NCBI RefSeq assembly: GCF_040676675.1
Contig: NZ_JBFAPK010000043.1
Coordinates: 11,446-75,445, forward strand
Source: JBFAPK01 sp040676675
Lineage (GTDB): Bacteria; Actinomycetota; Actinomycetes; Mycobacteriales; Micromonosporaceae
Reading direction: 5' to 3'
DNA length: 64,000 nt
Every line of letters begins with the position of its first letter. Position 1 is the stretch's first letter. This document shows positions 24,845 to 32,762 of the stretch, piece after piece. Under the pieces are notes generated by a model. That model was not told the origin of the DNA and ran no database searches. It saw nothing but the letters and a program-made list of their open reading frames with translations. A program made the translations under genes and the position numbers.

Positions 24845-25039
24845 TCAGCGGCCAAGCAGTTTCTTGATGCGCTTGACGTCAGCCTTGGCCACCTCGACCG
24901 TGCCGGTCAGCCGGCGGGTACGGGTGGAGGCCTTGCCCTCCAGCAGGTGACGCTTGCCGGCCTGCTCGGCAACGATCTTGCCGCGGCCGGTCACCTTGAC
25001 CCGCTTGCCCATTCCGGTGTGGCTCTTCATCTTCGGCAT
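24845..25039 (-). CDS. rpmI: Ribosomal protein L35
   Basis: 64 residues starting MPKMKSHTGMGKRVKVTG, the family N-terminus, and ending KRIKKLLGR. ATG 25039 is chosen because the in-frame extension upstream does not resemble L35; an AGGGGAGAG ribosome site lies just before it. It is a large-subunit protein located between infC and rplT as in most bacteria. Confidence 0.97.
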   Translation of the reverse strand: MPKMKSHTGMGKRVKVTGRGKIVAEQAGKRHLLEGKASTRTRRLTGTVEVAKADVKRIKKLLGR

Positions 25040-25058
25040 GTGAAACGTCTCTCCCCTG

Positions 25059-25697
25059 TTACTCGCCGGTGGTCCCGGCGGGTCCGGCCGCTGCCGCCGG
25101 CGGTACCTCACCGGCCGGCTGCGCCTCGGCGCTGGCCTCCCGCTCGCGCGGTGCGCCCGCCTTCGCCGCCGTGGCGGATGCCTTGACGGCTCGGTGCGGG
25201 GCCAACACCATGATCATGTTTCGACCGTCCTGCTTCGGAGCGGCCTCGACGTACCCCAGCTCCGAAATCTCGGACTCGAGTCGCCGCAGGAGCCGGTAGC
25301 CCAGCTCCGGCCGACTCTGCTCCCGACCGCGGAACATGATCGTCACCTTGACCTTGTCACCCGCCTTGAGGAACCGCACCACGTGACCCTTCTTGGTCTC
25401 GTAGTCGTGCGGGTCGATCTTCGGCCGGAGCTTCATCTCCTTGATGACGGTCTGTTGCTGGTTCCGCCTGGCTTCGCGCGCCTTGAGTGCGCTCTCGTAC
25501 TTGAACTTGCCGAAGTCCATGAGCTTGCACACCGGCGGGCGCGCCATGGGCGCAACCTCGACCAGGTCCAGGTCGACGTCCGCGGCCAGCTGCAGGGCGC
25601 GCTCCAGCGGGACGATGCCCACCTGCTCACCCTCAGGGCCGACCAGTCGGACCTCACGTGCCCGGATCTGCTCGTTCACGCGTGGCTCGACGCTGAT
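25059..25697 (-). CDS. infC: Translation initiation factor IF-3, probable AUC start
   Basis: The N-domain contains PRVNEQIRAREVRLVG and MDFGKFKYE, and the C-domain contains RPKIDPHDYETKKGHVVRFL and VTIMFRGREQSRPELG. A basic/Ala-rich tail of about 40 residues follows the IF-3 core. The best ribosome site in the region, GGAGG (25702-25706), lies four bases before ATC at 25697-25695. Initiation there gives SVEPRVNEQIR after the first residue, which parallels the mycobacterial IF-3 start. The ATG at 25727 has no ribosome site and would add ten unconserved residues. A rare start codon would let IF-3 limit its own synthesis, as the AUU start does in E. coli. 212 residues. Confidence 0.93.
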   Translation of the reverse strand: MSVEPRVNEQIRAREVRLVGPEGEQVGIVPLERALQLAADVDLDLVEVAPMARPPVCKLMDFGKFKYESALKAREARRNQQQTVIKEMKLRPKIDPHDYETKKGHVVRFLKAGDKVKVTIMFRGREQSRPELGYRLLRRLESEISELGYVEAAPKQDGRNMIMVLAPHRAVKASATAAKAGAPREREASAEAQPAGEVPPAAAAGPAGTTGE

Positions 25698-25768
25698 GGG
25701 GCCTCCTCGAGTCTGTTTCTCGGTCATCCATCGACCCCGGCGGGCCCCCACGGTGGGAGCCGGCCCGG

Positions 25769-25799
25769 AAAGCAGAAGGCCCCGGCGTACGCCAGGGCC
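25769..25799 (-). terminator. Attenuator-like terminator in the infC leader
   Basis: GGCCCTGGC and GCCGGGGCC (on the coding strand; 25791-25799 and 25778-25786) pair around a GTAC loop, including one G-U pair. The coding-strand run TTCTGCTTT follows at once (complement of 25769-25777). This is a genuine intrinsic terminator shape inside the 5' leader, about 70 bases before the infC start. Premature termination here would control the whole infC-rpmI-rplT operon. Confidence 0.7.
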
Positions 25800-26002
25800 C
25801 GCTCGACCGGTCGGCACGGCACAGGGCCGCACGCTCCGCGACGGGGTCTCCCCCGCCTCGGTGACCGGACCCGGCCGCCGGTTCGGGGCGACTCGGGTGG
25901 GAGCAGGCGCTCCGCTTCATGGCTGACACGCGTGGTGACAGCATGGTCGACGCAAGAAAGGTTAGCAGGTGGGAGCGCCCACCGCGAAACGGGCAGACGT
26001 GA

Positions 26003-26485
26003 CTATCGTCGCGTCGCGCTCGCGCCGTCGGCGGGCTGGGCCGACTGGTGCGCGGCGAGCAGGGCGCGCAGCCGGCGTACCCCGGCCACGGCCAGCTCCT
26101 TGTCGACGGCCTGCAACGCGAGCACCGAGATCTGGTCGTCGTTCAGCAGCTCCAGGCTCGCCCAGGCCGAGCCACGGTCGAACCGTACCGACCGGACGAC
26201 GTCCCAGGGCAGGTCGTAGGAGCCGACCACGTTGCGGACCCGTACGCCCCGCGCGTCGGCCTCGACCCGCGGCCGGGTGAAGAGCAGGACGCCGAGCGCG
26301 CCGAGCACACCCAGCCCGATCATCGCCCACTGGTCGCCGCGCTGGAACGTCGCGTCACCCTCGCCCGTCGGGCCGCGCAGCCCGATGCCGATCAGGGTGA
26401 AGAGCACGACCAGGGCGCCCGCCAGCGGCCAGCACATCAGCCGGATGCGCCGGGGCCGTACGCGTACCACGTCCGTATCGGTCAC
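26003..26485 (-). CDS. Membrane-anchored bacterial PH-domain protein
   Basis: Two hydrophobic segments (about residues 15-37 and 52-70) precede a beta-rich domain starting VEADARGVRVRNVVGSYDLPW and ending in a helix (KELAVAGVRRLRALLAAHQ). This is the bPH_6-type pleckstrin-like fold found in many actinobacterial membrane proteins of unknown role. GTG 26485 is preferred, since the 33 upstream residues look unlike the family; no strong ribosome site is visible. 160 residues. Such a gene often lies near hisG in actinobacteria, which suggests the accessory region to the right separated old neighbours. Confidence 0.75.
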   Translation of the reverse strand: MTDTDVVRVRPRRIRLMCWPLAGALVVLFTLIGIGLRGPTGEGDATFQRGDQWAMIGLGVLGALGVLLFTRPRVEADARGVRVRNVVGSYDLPWDVVRSVRFDRGSAWASLELLNDDQISVLALQAVDKELAVAGVRRLRALLAAHQSAQPADGASATRR

Positions 26486-26543
26486 CCGCCCAGTCTGCCA
26501 CTGCCGAACCGGGCCGGAGACGGCGACGCCGGACCGGGTGAGT

Positions 26544-26831
26544 TCAGGCCGCTTCACCGGCGTGTCGGGCGAGAAATTCGTCAATCGCCTGGCGAATGAG
26601 ACCGGAGCGGCCTCCCTTGTCGTTGCCCGCCAGCTCGTCCAGCCGTCGCACGGTTGCCGAGGACAATCGGACTCCGGTCACGATCATCGGTACGCCCTCC
26701 GCAGCCGGCGCCGGGCCCAGGTCGGGGCCGCGCGTTGCGTCGCGCAGCAGCTCGGAGATGTCCCCGCCGCGATCGAAGTACGCCACAAGCTCCTCGCGGC
26801 TCATCGTCCGCGGGTCCCGGTTCGTGGTCAT
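26544..26831 (-). CDS. Ribbon-helix-helix protein, probable antitoxin
   Basis: The N-terminal half is acidic (MSREELVAYFDRGGDIS). The C-terminal half is a ribbon-helix-helix: strand MIVTGVRLS, helix TVRRLDELAGNDKG and helix SGLIRQAIDEFLARH. ATG 26831 overlaps the stop of the upstream partner as ATGA, the arrangement of a coupled toxin-antitoxin pair with the toxin first, as in BrnTA. 95 residues. It is expected to repress its own promoter and neutralise the partner. Family assignment is by fold and context only. Confidence 0.75.
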   Translation of the reverse strand: MTTNRDPRTMSREELVAYFDRGGDISELLRDATRGPDLGPAPAAEGVPMIVTGVRLSSATVRRLDELAGNDKGGRSGLIRQAIDEFLARHAGEAA

Positions 26832-27139
26832 CGCGTCCCCTCCATCCACTGCTTGATCTCCTCGGGCGTGGCCGGCCGTACCGCCAGGATCGCGTAGCTG
26901 CTGACCTTTCCGACGCGCTCACACAGCACCATGATCACCCGGGCGGTGTCAGCTAGGCCGGCTACGGCCAGCAGCAACGTCCCGACATGATTCTCGATCC
27001 GTTGTGGCGAGTAGAGCGCCTCGATCGCCTCCTGCTCAGAGACGCCGTGCCGTGTCGCGCTGGCCTTGCCAGCGTCCGTCCACCCGTACTCGCGCTCCAA
27101 CACGAAGCGAGCGTACAACGCGTAAAACGCGTGAGCCAA
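26828..27139 (-). CDS. BrnT-like toxin candidate
   Basis: The core YGWTDAGKASATRHGVSEQEA recalls the BrnT block in which a Trp/Asp strand is followed by a KHGVSFEEA-like helix. VIMVLCERVGKVSSYAILAVRPAT then matches the strand pair of that RNase-like fold, and EEIKQWMEG ends the protein. The start is uncertain: TTG 27139, another TTG, or GTG 27103 (whose product begins nearest to BrnT). No ribosome site is strong. 103 residues at most. RNase toxin activity is inferred from the pair arrangement. Confidence 0.6.
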   Translation of the reverse strand: MAHAFYALYARFVLEREYGWTDAGKASATRHGVSEQEAIEALYSPQRIENHVGTLLLAVAGLADTARVIMVLCERVGKVSSYAILAVRPATPEEIKQWMEGTR

Positions 27140-27187
27140 GCTGAGGCCAAATGTCCGGACATGGTGATCCGGCCCGCGTTCGGTACG

Positions 27188-27616
27188 TCAGGAGGGGCGG
27201 CCGCAGCACTTCTTGTACTTGGTCCCGGAACCGCACCAGCAGGGGGCGTTGCGCGGCGGCGGCCACACGATCACGCCTTCCTCGGAGAGCGTCTCGCTGT
27301 ACCGGGACTTCACCGCCGGGTCCAGCGGATCGTCGCCGGTCTCCTCCGCGAACGCGCAGAGCCCCGCCACGGTCACCGGAACCACCCGGACCGCCGGCAC
27401 GCCCCGGTCGGTCAGCTCCCGCCACCGACGCTCGGCCGCCGGGTAGTACTCCTCGTCGGTCTCCTCGTACGCGTCCGGCCGCCGCCGGCGCGCCTCGGCC
27501 CGCTCCGCGCGCTGGAAGACCAGCATCCGGGCCTGGCGCGGCACCCGGCCGCTCGACTCCACCGCGTCGAGCAGACCGGCCGAGCCCACGGCGGGCTGGG
27601 GTGGGCTGGCCTGCAT
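27188..27616 (-). CDS. SEC-C zinc-motif protein, 5'-truncated
   Basis: The C-terminus PCWCGSGTKYKKCCGRP is the SEC-C zinc knuckle first known from SecA tails. The preceding 120 residues (EETDEEYYPAAERRWRELTDRG and VPVTVAGLCAFAEETG) are typical of longer stand-alone SEC-C proteins. The same reading frame continues open upstream for 47 codons to a TGA at 27758, with coding-like sequence (QQLGLPADATDELVVAADHH) but no usable start codon. ATG 27616 is simply the first available start. The GC content drops sharply just upstream of 27720, so the 5' half was probably lost when the accessory DNA arrived. 142 residues from ATG. Confidence 0.7.
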   Translation of the reverse strand: MQASPPQPAVGSAGLLDAVESSGRVPRQARMLVFQRAERAEARRRRPDAYEETDEEYYPAAERRWRELTDRGVPAVRVVPVTVAGLCAFAEETGDDPLDPAVKSRYSETLSEEGVIVWPPPRNAPCWCGSGTKYKKCCGRPS

Positions 27617-27900
27617 CAGCGGATGGTGGTGGTCCGCGGCGACGACCAGTTCGTCGGTCGCGTCGGCCGGCAGGCCCAGCTGCTGTCGCGGATGAGCCTC
27701 CCATTGAAGGCGATGCGACTTGACGCTTGATGATCGATGAAGATAGCGGGCATCGGATCACCTTCTTTATTGGAGACCATCACACGAAACAGCCAAGCCA
27801 TCCAGCGTACGGCACGTTCGTTCGCACGTATCGGGGCATGTCATCGAATCTGTCTAATCCGAGCAGCCCGCAACAAGCCACATAAGGGGAAATTGTCAAC
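27617..27900. other. Island junction, low-GC, no confident gene
   Basis: Composition falls well below the neighbourhood between about 27720 and 27900. A 45-codon frame on the minus strand (27753 down to 27616, MPAIFIDHQASSRIAFNG at its start) has a fair AAGGTG ribosome site. It runs out of frame into the SEC-C gene, so it may be the 5' stub of a foreign gene fused to resident DNA. Nothing else is recognised. Confidence 0.5.
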
Positions 27901-28305
27901 CTACGGACGTCGACCCGACCGCCCGTGTTCCTTAAAAACGTTCTGGACCTGCTCAGCCCAGAAAATGAACGGTTCCGTGAATCGGTATCCCAAAGCCCGC
28001 GCCTCGACATAAAAGCCCGAGCCGGGCTCCTTGTCACCATTTTTATGCGTGACAATAGATGTGAGTGCAGGTCGCCCAGCTTCGTTCTCGTCTTCGAACA
28101 CCGCCCCGAGAAGATGGTTCATTAGAGCCGAATAGGGGTCAAGGTTGATTACGTCGACCTTCGCAGCCACTTCGCCGTACCACGTCATACGGCGCTCGTA
28201 TGCGGCATCAAGAATTGCCGCACGGACCTGACTCTTCGCAGCGTCCCACTGCCCATTAGTCAAACCGAATTGCGCGCCTAATCGCCTCACAGGACCATCT
28301 CCCAT
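27901..28305 (-). CDS. Uncharacterised island protein
   Basis: 134 residues, moderately conserved-looking and lower in GC than the core genes. The order is: helix QWDAAKSQVRAAILDAAYERR, a segment MTWYGEVAAKVDVINLDPYSALMNHLLGAVFEDENEAGR, then the strand TSIVTHKNGDKEPGSGFY and helix VEARALGYRF. I have seen this arrangement (a short protein with a PGxGF motif following HK.G) repeatedly beside restriction and other defence genes, but know no function. GTG 28290 has a better ribosome site (GGGAG at 8 bases) than ATG 28305. It is last in the restriction operon, 44 bp after the RAMA gene. Confidence 0.75.
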   Translation of the reverse strand: MGDGPVRRLGAQFGLTNGQWDAAKSQVRAAILDAAYERRMTWYGEVAAKVDVINLDPYSALMNHLLGAVFEDENEAGRPALTSIVTHKNGDKEPGSGFYVEARALGYRFTEPFIFWAEQVQNVFKEHGRSGRRP

Positions 28306-28349
28306 TCATCCGTGGCAGTCAGCTATCGACCAGATCGGCGGTTTTAGCA

Positions 28350-29501
28350 TCATTCGATAGCCCCGGTCGCCGCCCGACGGCGAATCTCCTTCAACGACAC
28401 AATATCTCCAGCTCTCGCATCCTCGGCCTCCCAGAATTCGAAACCATCAGTCGCCTTCCGGGAATCAGAGATTTCGGCGCCGTGGATAGCGATCTTCACC
28501 GCCTCGCCCGCGCCCGAAGGGAAGTTGTATACGTCTTCGCCATAGCGGATGCGACCATCCGAGAGAAGTTCGGCGGTGTGCTGCTGCCCGAGATACCTGC
28601 CGTATAGTTTCGCGCCTGGGCGCAGTCGCCCAACCCTGATTAGGTCGCTAAGCTTGAGGCGCCTTTCCTCATCGCTCACTCTTCTCTTTGGGCCTTGTCT
28701 AGTCGCGCCTCCGGCCGCATGAGACCGTGGCTGGGGAACATCGGAGACCGCACTGCTAGTAGTTGGCAGTGGCGGAGGCGACGCCGGCGCCAGGTGAGAC
28801 TTCGGCTGCGGTGGCGGTTGCGGCGACGTGGCGGACGGAAAGTCGAACGTGGCCCGGGCACGCATGAGGCTCGCCCGGATGTCATCACGGTTGAGCTTGG
28901 AGAGTCGCTGATCTAGCAGCGCGACGAGTTCCGGTGCCGGCTCACCGCCGCCGAAGAGCTCCACGAGCTCGGCATGGACCTGACGATCGACGAAGAAGCC
29001 CTTCCACAACTCTTCGATCCGGTTATCGCGCATGTTGTCCTTGCTGAGCAGGGACAGCAGCTCGACAGCCTCCGTAAGGCTGCGCTCCAACCCGACCGAG
29101 CGGAACAACTTCTGCTCAATCGGCACTGGTGCATGGGCGTTATAGACCCGCCATTCGGCCCCATCCGTCAGGGCCACCCACTCCACTCCGGCCGAGGTGG
29201 CGTAGCTGATGGTCTGGTTGGCCCAGCGTGGATCGTCGAGGTTCTCGCCCAGCCCCTTGGCTTCGATGAAGAGTCGCGGTGTGCGTAGCAATAGCAGGGC
29301 ATAGTCGACCGGGTTGTCGCTTCCACGGCGCCGGTACTCGCGGTGAACCTCGTCCAAGTCGTACACGTCCCAGCCCAATGCGGCGATGACGGGCTCGATC
29401 AGGGCGTTCTTCGTATTCTGTTCACCGATACGCTGATGCTGTTGTCGGAACCGCGTCAGCCGCGTCGCGCACTGCTCCAGCACGTCCCTCAGCTCATTCA
29501 T
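28350..29501 (-). CDS. PD-(D/E)XK nuclease fused to a RAMA domain
   Basis: Residues 1-200 match the HsdR N-terminal type of restriction fold: E36, then PVDYALLLL with D66, and LFIEAKG with E80 and K82, the D..ExK metal-binding triad. Residues 210-275 are a Pro/Ser-rich linker. Residues 283-380 match the RAMA domain (LSDLIRVGRLRPG, TAELLSDGRIRYGEDVY, FPSGAGEAVK, GFEFWEA), predicted to read modified bases in DNA. A nuclease joined to a modification reader suggests a modification-dependent restriction enzyme, or a factor that couples the HsdMRS methyl mark to cleavage. It lies 57 bp after hsdR. 383 residues; GC lower than the core. Confidence 0.8.
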   Translation of the reverse strand: MNELRDVLEQCATRLTRFRQQHQRIGEQNTKNALIEPVIAALGWDVYDLDEVHREYRRRGSDNPVDYALLLLRTPRLFIEAKGLGENLDDPRWANQTISYATSAGVEWVALTDGAEWRVYNAHAPVPIEQKLFRSVGLERSLTEAVELLSLLSKDNMRDNRIEELWKGFFVDRQVHAELVELFGGGEPAPELVALLDQRLSKLNRDDIRASLMRARATFDFPSATSPQPPPQPKSHLAPASPPPLPTTSSAVSDVPQPRSHAAGGATRQGPKRRVSDEERRLKLSDLIRVGRLRPGAKLYGRYLGQQHTAELLSDGRIRYGEDVYNFPSGAGEAVKIAIHGAEISDSRKATDGFEFWEAEDARAGDIVSLKEIRRRAATGAIE

Positions 29502-29558
29502 CTGCCCTGCCCTCCCCCGGCTGTAGCGATACGTTAACTGGCCGCTCGGTCAGCCACG

Positions 29559-32500
29559 TCATCGGCCGCCGTCGCTCGACCACTCTTCGGCGAGGGTTTC
29601 GGTCTGGCGCAGCACGAGCTTGATGGCCTCCTCGGCGGCATCGGGCGGATAGCCGTGTACGGCGAGCAGGCGCTTGATCGTGGAGCGCAGCTTGGCGCGT
29701 ACGTCGTCGCGGGACGACCAGTCGACGGTGATGGACGCGCGGACGGACTTGACCAGGTCGCGGGCGATGTCCGCGAGTTTGCCCTCCCCCAGCTCGGTGA
29801 CCGCCGACTCGTTCTGCGCCACCGCGTCGTAGAAGGCCAACTCGTCCTCGCCCAGCGCCGGATTGAACCGCCGGCCCCGGTCACCTTCCGCGCTGACCTC
29901 GTGGGCCATGGCCACCAACTCGGCCATGATCTCTGCCGAGGTGAGGTGCTGGTTCGTGTAGCGGTTCATCAGCTCGATGAGGCGGGTGGAAAACGCCTCC
30001 TGGCGTACGACGTTGTGTCGGGTGACCCGGCGCATGACCTGCTCGATGGCCCGGCGCAGCGCCTCGATCGCCAGGTTCGGGGTCTTCGAGGCGCGCAGCT
30101 TCTCCAGGTACGCCTCGTCCAGGTGCGACAGGTCCGGCTTCTCCATCCCGGCGGCGGCGTAGATGTCGGTCACCCCGCCGGCTTCGATCACGCCGGCGGT
30201 GAGCTGCCTCAGGTAGAGGGCGATCTCGGCGGGGATGGGCAGGCCCCGGGAACGCCGATCCTCCACGTCGTACTTGGCCATCCAGGCGCGTACCTCCTGG
30301 AAGAAGCGGATGTCGTCGCGGAGGCCGTTGATCTCGCCGCTGCTGGCGCAGACCGCGTAGAGGCGGTCGAGCTTCGCGGCGGCCCGGCGGAAGCGCTCGG
30401 CGAGGGTGAGCTCGCCCGGCTCGGGCTGGTTCTCCGGCAGGCTCGGGTCGCGCAGGTAATTGACCGTTCCGAGCACGGCGTCCACCCATGGCCGCTTGCT
30501 CTTGCCCGCGAGCGTCGCCCGAAAGTCGTAGCCGGCGAGAATGGTCTCGCAGAGCACCCGGTGCAGGTCGCGCAGTTGGCCCAACAGTTCGTCGACGTCC
30601 CGGCCGACCGGCTTGGAGTCCTGGTCGCTCTCGGTGTATTCGGCCAGGGCGTCGTGCAGGTTCTGGGTGATCGGGGCGTAGCCGACCAGCAGGCCGTCCT
30701 GCTTGCCGCGGAAAGTGCGGTTGACCCGGGCGAGCGCCTGCATCAGCGCCGCGCCGTGCATGGGCTTGTCGAGATAGAGGGTGTGCAGCGGCGGCGAGTC
30801 GAAGCCGGTGAGCAGCATCGACTGCACGATGATCAGCTCTAGCTCGTCGTCGGGGTTCTTGGCCCGCTGCTGCATGGCCTTGAGTTTCGAGGGCCGGCGG
30901 ACGTGTCGGCGGATGTGCGCCTCGTCCTCCGGCCCGCCGGTGTAGACGACCTTGATCTTCCCCTTGTCGTCGGCGTCGTCGTGCCAGTCGGGTCGAAGGG
31001 CGGTGATCTCGTCGTAGAGGCGGGCGCAGATGTCCCGGGTGGCGCAGACGATCATGCCCTTGCCCGGCCCGTCGATGAACTTCCGCATCTGCTCCGACCG
31101 GATCTCCCAGTGCTCGACCAGGTCTGCCGCGAGCGTCTTGAGCCGGGCCGGCGCGCCGTAGACGGCATTCATCACCGCCACCGCGCGCTGGATGCGCGCC
31201 CGCTCGGCATCGTCGAGGCCGGCCGTCACCGTGTCGGCCCGTTCGTCGATACTCTCCGGAGCGACATCCTCCGGCAGGTCGACCGGGATGAGCCGGCTCT
31301 CGTGATAGACCCGCACCGTCGCGCCGTCCTCGACGGCCCGGGTCAGGTCGTAGATGTCGATGTAGTCGCCGAAGACATCGCGGGTGTTCCGGTCCGTCTC
31401 GGAGATCGGCGTGCCGGTGAACGCGATCAGCGTGGCGTGGGGCAGCGCGTCGCGCAGGTGCCGGGCGTAGCCGTCCAGGCTGTCATAGTGGCTGCGGTGT
31501 GCCTCGTCAACGATGACAATGATGTTGCGGCGGTCGGAAAGCTGCGGGTGGTGCCGCCCGGCCTCCTTCTCTTCCCGGGTACGGCCGAACTTCTGCAACG
31601 TGGTGAAGATGATTCCGCCGGTCCGGCGATTGGTCAGCTCGGTGCGCAGAACATCGCGGCTCATCGCCTGCTCAGGCTTCTCCGGCAGGAGTTCGCTGGT
31701 GACGAACGAGTCGAAGAGCTGCTGGTCCAGGTCGGTGCGGTCGGTGATCACCACGATGGTCGGGTTGCCGAGGCTCGGGTGGGTGGCGATCTGGAAGGCG
31801 TAAAGCTCCATCTCCATCGATTTGCCGGAGCCCTGGGTGTGCCAGACCACGCCGGCCTTTCCGTGGCTGCGGGTCGCCTCCACCGTCTTGCGGACCGCCT
31901 TCTCCACCGCGAAATACTGGTGCGGCTTGGCGATCCGCTTGACCGGTCGGCCGCCCGCCTCGCCGAACGAGACGTAGCCGTGCAGCAACTCCAGGAACCG
32001 GCGTGGCGTGAACAGGCCGTAGATCGCCAGGTTGAGCGCCACATCCTCGCTGCGCGTGGGCGGCTGCGGCACCGGCCGGCCCTCGTCGTCCACATTCCAC
32101 GGCGCGAAGTGCTCCAACGGCGTGAACGCGGTCCCGTAACGGGCGGTGATGCCGTCGGAGACGAGGCTGGCCACGTTGGCCCGGAAGGCGAGCGGCAGAT
32201 CCTCGACGTACGCGCGAATCTGCTGGTGGGCGCCCTGCAGATCGGCGTACGCGTCCCCGGCCTTCTTCAGCTCGATCAGCCCGACCGGCAGCCCGTTGAG
32301 GTAACAGACGACGTCGAAGCGCCGCTTGTGGTCGCCCTGGGTCACGGTTACCTGGCTGGCCGCCAGGTAGTCGTTGGCCGCGTCGTCCCGGAAGTCGATC
32401 AGCCGGACCGTCGGGTTGTGCTCGGCTCCGTGCTGGTCGGTGTAGACGATCGAGCGGAGGCCCTTGACCATCAGCTCGTGCAGGCGATGGTTCTCCGCGA

Positions 32501-32762
32501 ACGCGTCCCGGGACCGGGCGGTGAGCACCACGCCCACCGCCTCGTCCACACAGGAGGGTGGCAGCTGCGGGTTGAGCCGGGCGATCGCGTCCCGCAGGCG
32601 GCCGGGCAGGATCAGCTCCGCCCACGACTCGCGCTCCCCCGTCCCCGGCGCGATCGAAGACCCGGGTACGGGCTCCCAGCCCAGTTCCCCGAGCGCCTCA
32701 AGCGCGTACGCCTCCCAGTCCGCCTCGGACATGTTGTGTAGGTGAGGGGTGTCACCCGTCAT
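29559..32762 (-). CDS. hsdR: Type I restriction enzyme, R subunit
   Basis: 1067 residues, full length. The nuclease centre has D150 (RRFDVVCYL) and E164-K166 (GLIELKKAG). The SF2 translocase has Walker A HTQGSGKS (308-315), DEAH (419-422), FTGTP and the C-terminal RecA motif QALARVNRTFRGK, followed by a long helical C-terminus that binds the methylase. It cuts unmodified DNA after ATP-driven translocation in an R2M2S complex. ATG 32762 overlaps the hsdS stop as ATGA; an internal ATG at residue 11 is the alternative. Base composition is close to the core genome, unlike hsdS. Confidence 0.96.
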   Translation of the reverse strand: MTGDTPHLHNMSEADWEAYALEALGELGWEPVPGSSIAPGTGERESWAELILPGRLRDAIARLNPQLPPSCVDEAVGVVLTARSRDAFAENHRLHELMVKGLRSIVYTDQHGAEHNPTVRLIDFRDDAANDYLAASQVTVTQGDHKRRFDVVCYLNGLPVGLIELKKAGDAYADLQGAHQQIRAYVEDLPLAFRANVASLVSDGITARYGTAFTPLEHFAPWNVDDEGRPVPQPPTRSEDVALNLAIYGLFTPRRFLELLHGYVSFGEAGGRPVKRIAKPHQYFAVEKAVRKTVEATRSHGKAGVVWHTQGSGKSMEMELYAFQIATHPSLGNPTIVVITDRTDLDQQLFDSFVTSELLPEKPEQAMSRDVLRTELTNRRTGGIIFTTLQKFGRTREEKEAGRHHPQLSDRRNIIVIVDEAHRSHYDSLDGYARHLRDALPHATLIAFTGTPISETDRNTRDVFGDYIDIYDLTRAVEDGATVRVYHESRLIPVDLPEDVAPESIDERADTVTAGLDDAERARIQRAVAVMNAVYGAPARLKTLAADLVEHWEIRSEQMRKFIDGPGKGMIVCATRDICARLYDEITALRPDWHDDADDKGKIKVVYTGGPEDEAHIRRHVRRPSKLKAMQQRAKNPDDELELIIVQSMLLTGFDSPPLHTLYLDKPMHGAALMQALARVNRTFRGKQDGLLVGYAPITQNLHDALAEYTESDQDSKPVGRDVDELLGQLRDLHRVLCETILAGYDFRATLAGKSKRPWVDAVLGTVNYLRDPSLPENQPEPGELTLAERFRRAAAKLDRLYAVCASSGEINGLRDDIRFFQEVRAWMAKYDVEDRRSRGLPIPAEIALYLRQLTAGVIEAGGVTDIYAAAGMEKPDLSHLDEAYLEKLRASKTPNLAIEALRRAIEQVMRRVTRHNVVRQEAFSTRLIELMNRYTNQHLTSAEIMAELVAMAHEVSAEGDRGRRFNPALGEDELAFYDAVAQNESAVTELGEGKLADIARDLVKSVRASITVDWSSRDDVRAKLRSTIKRLLAVHGYPPDAAEEAIKLVLRQTETLAEEWSSDGGR

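Noticed and set aside
25654..25944. 96-codon frame covering the infC leader
   Set aside because: It overlaps the attenuator hairpin and the infC ribosome site, and the peptide has no conserved look.
27780..28055. 91-codon minus-strand frame in the low-GC junction
   Set aside because: It overlaps the better supported 134-codon gene in another frame and has no ribosome site.
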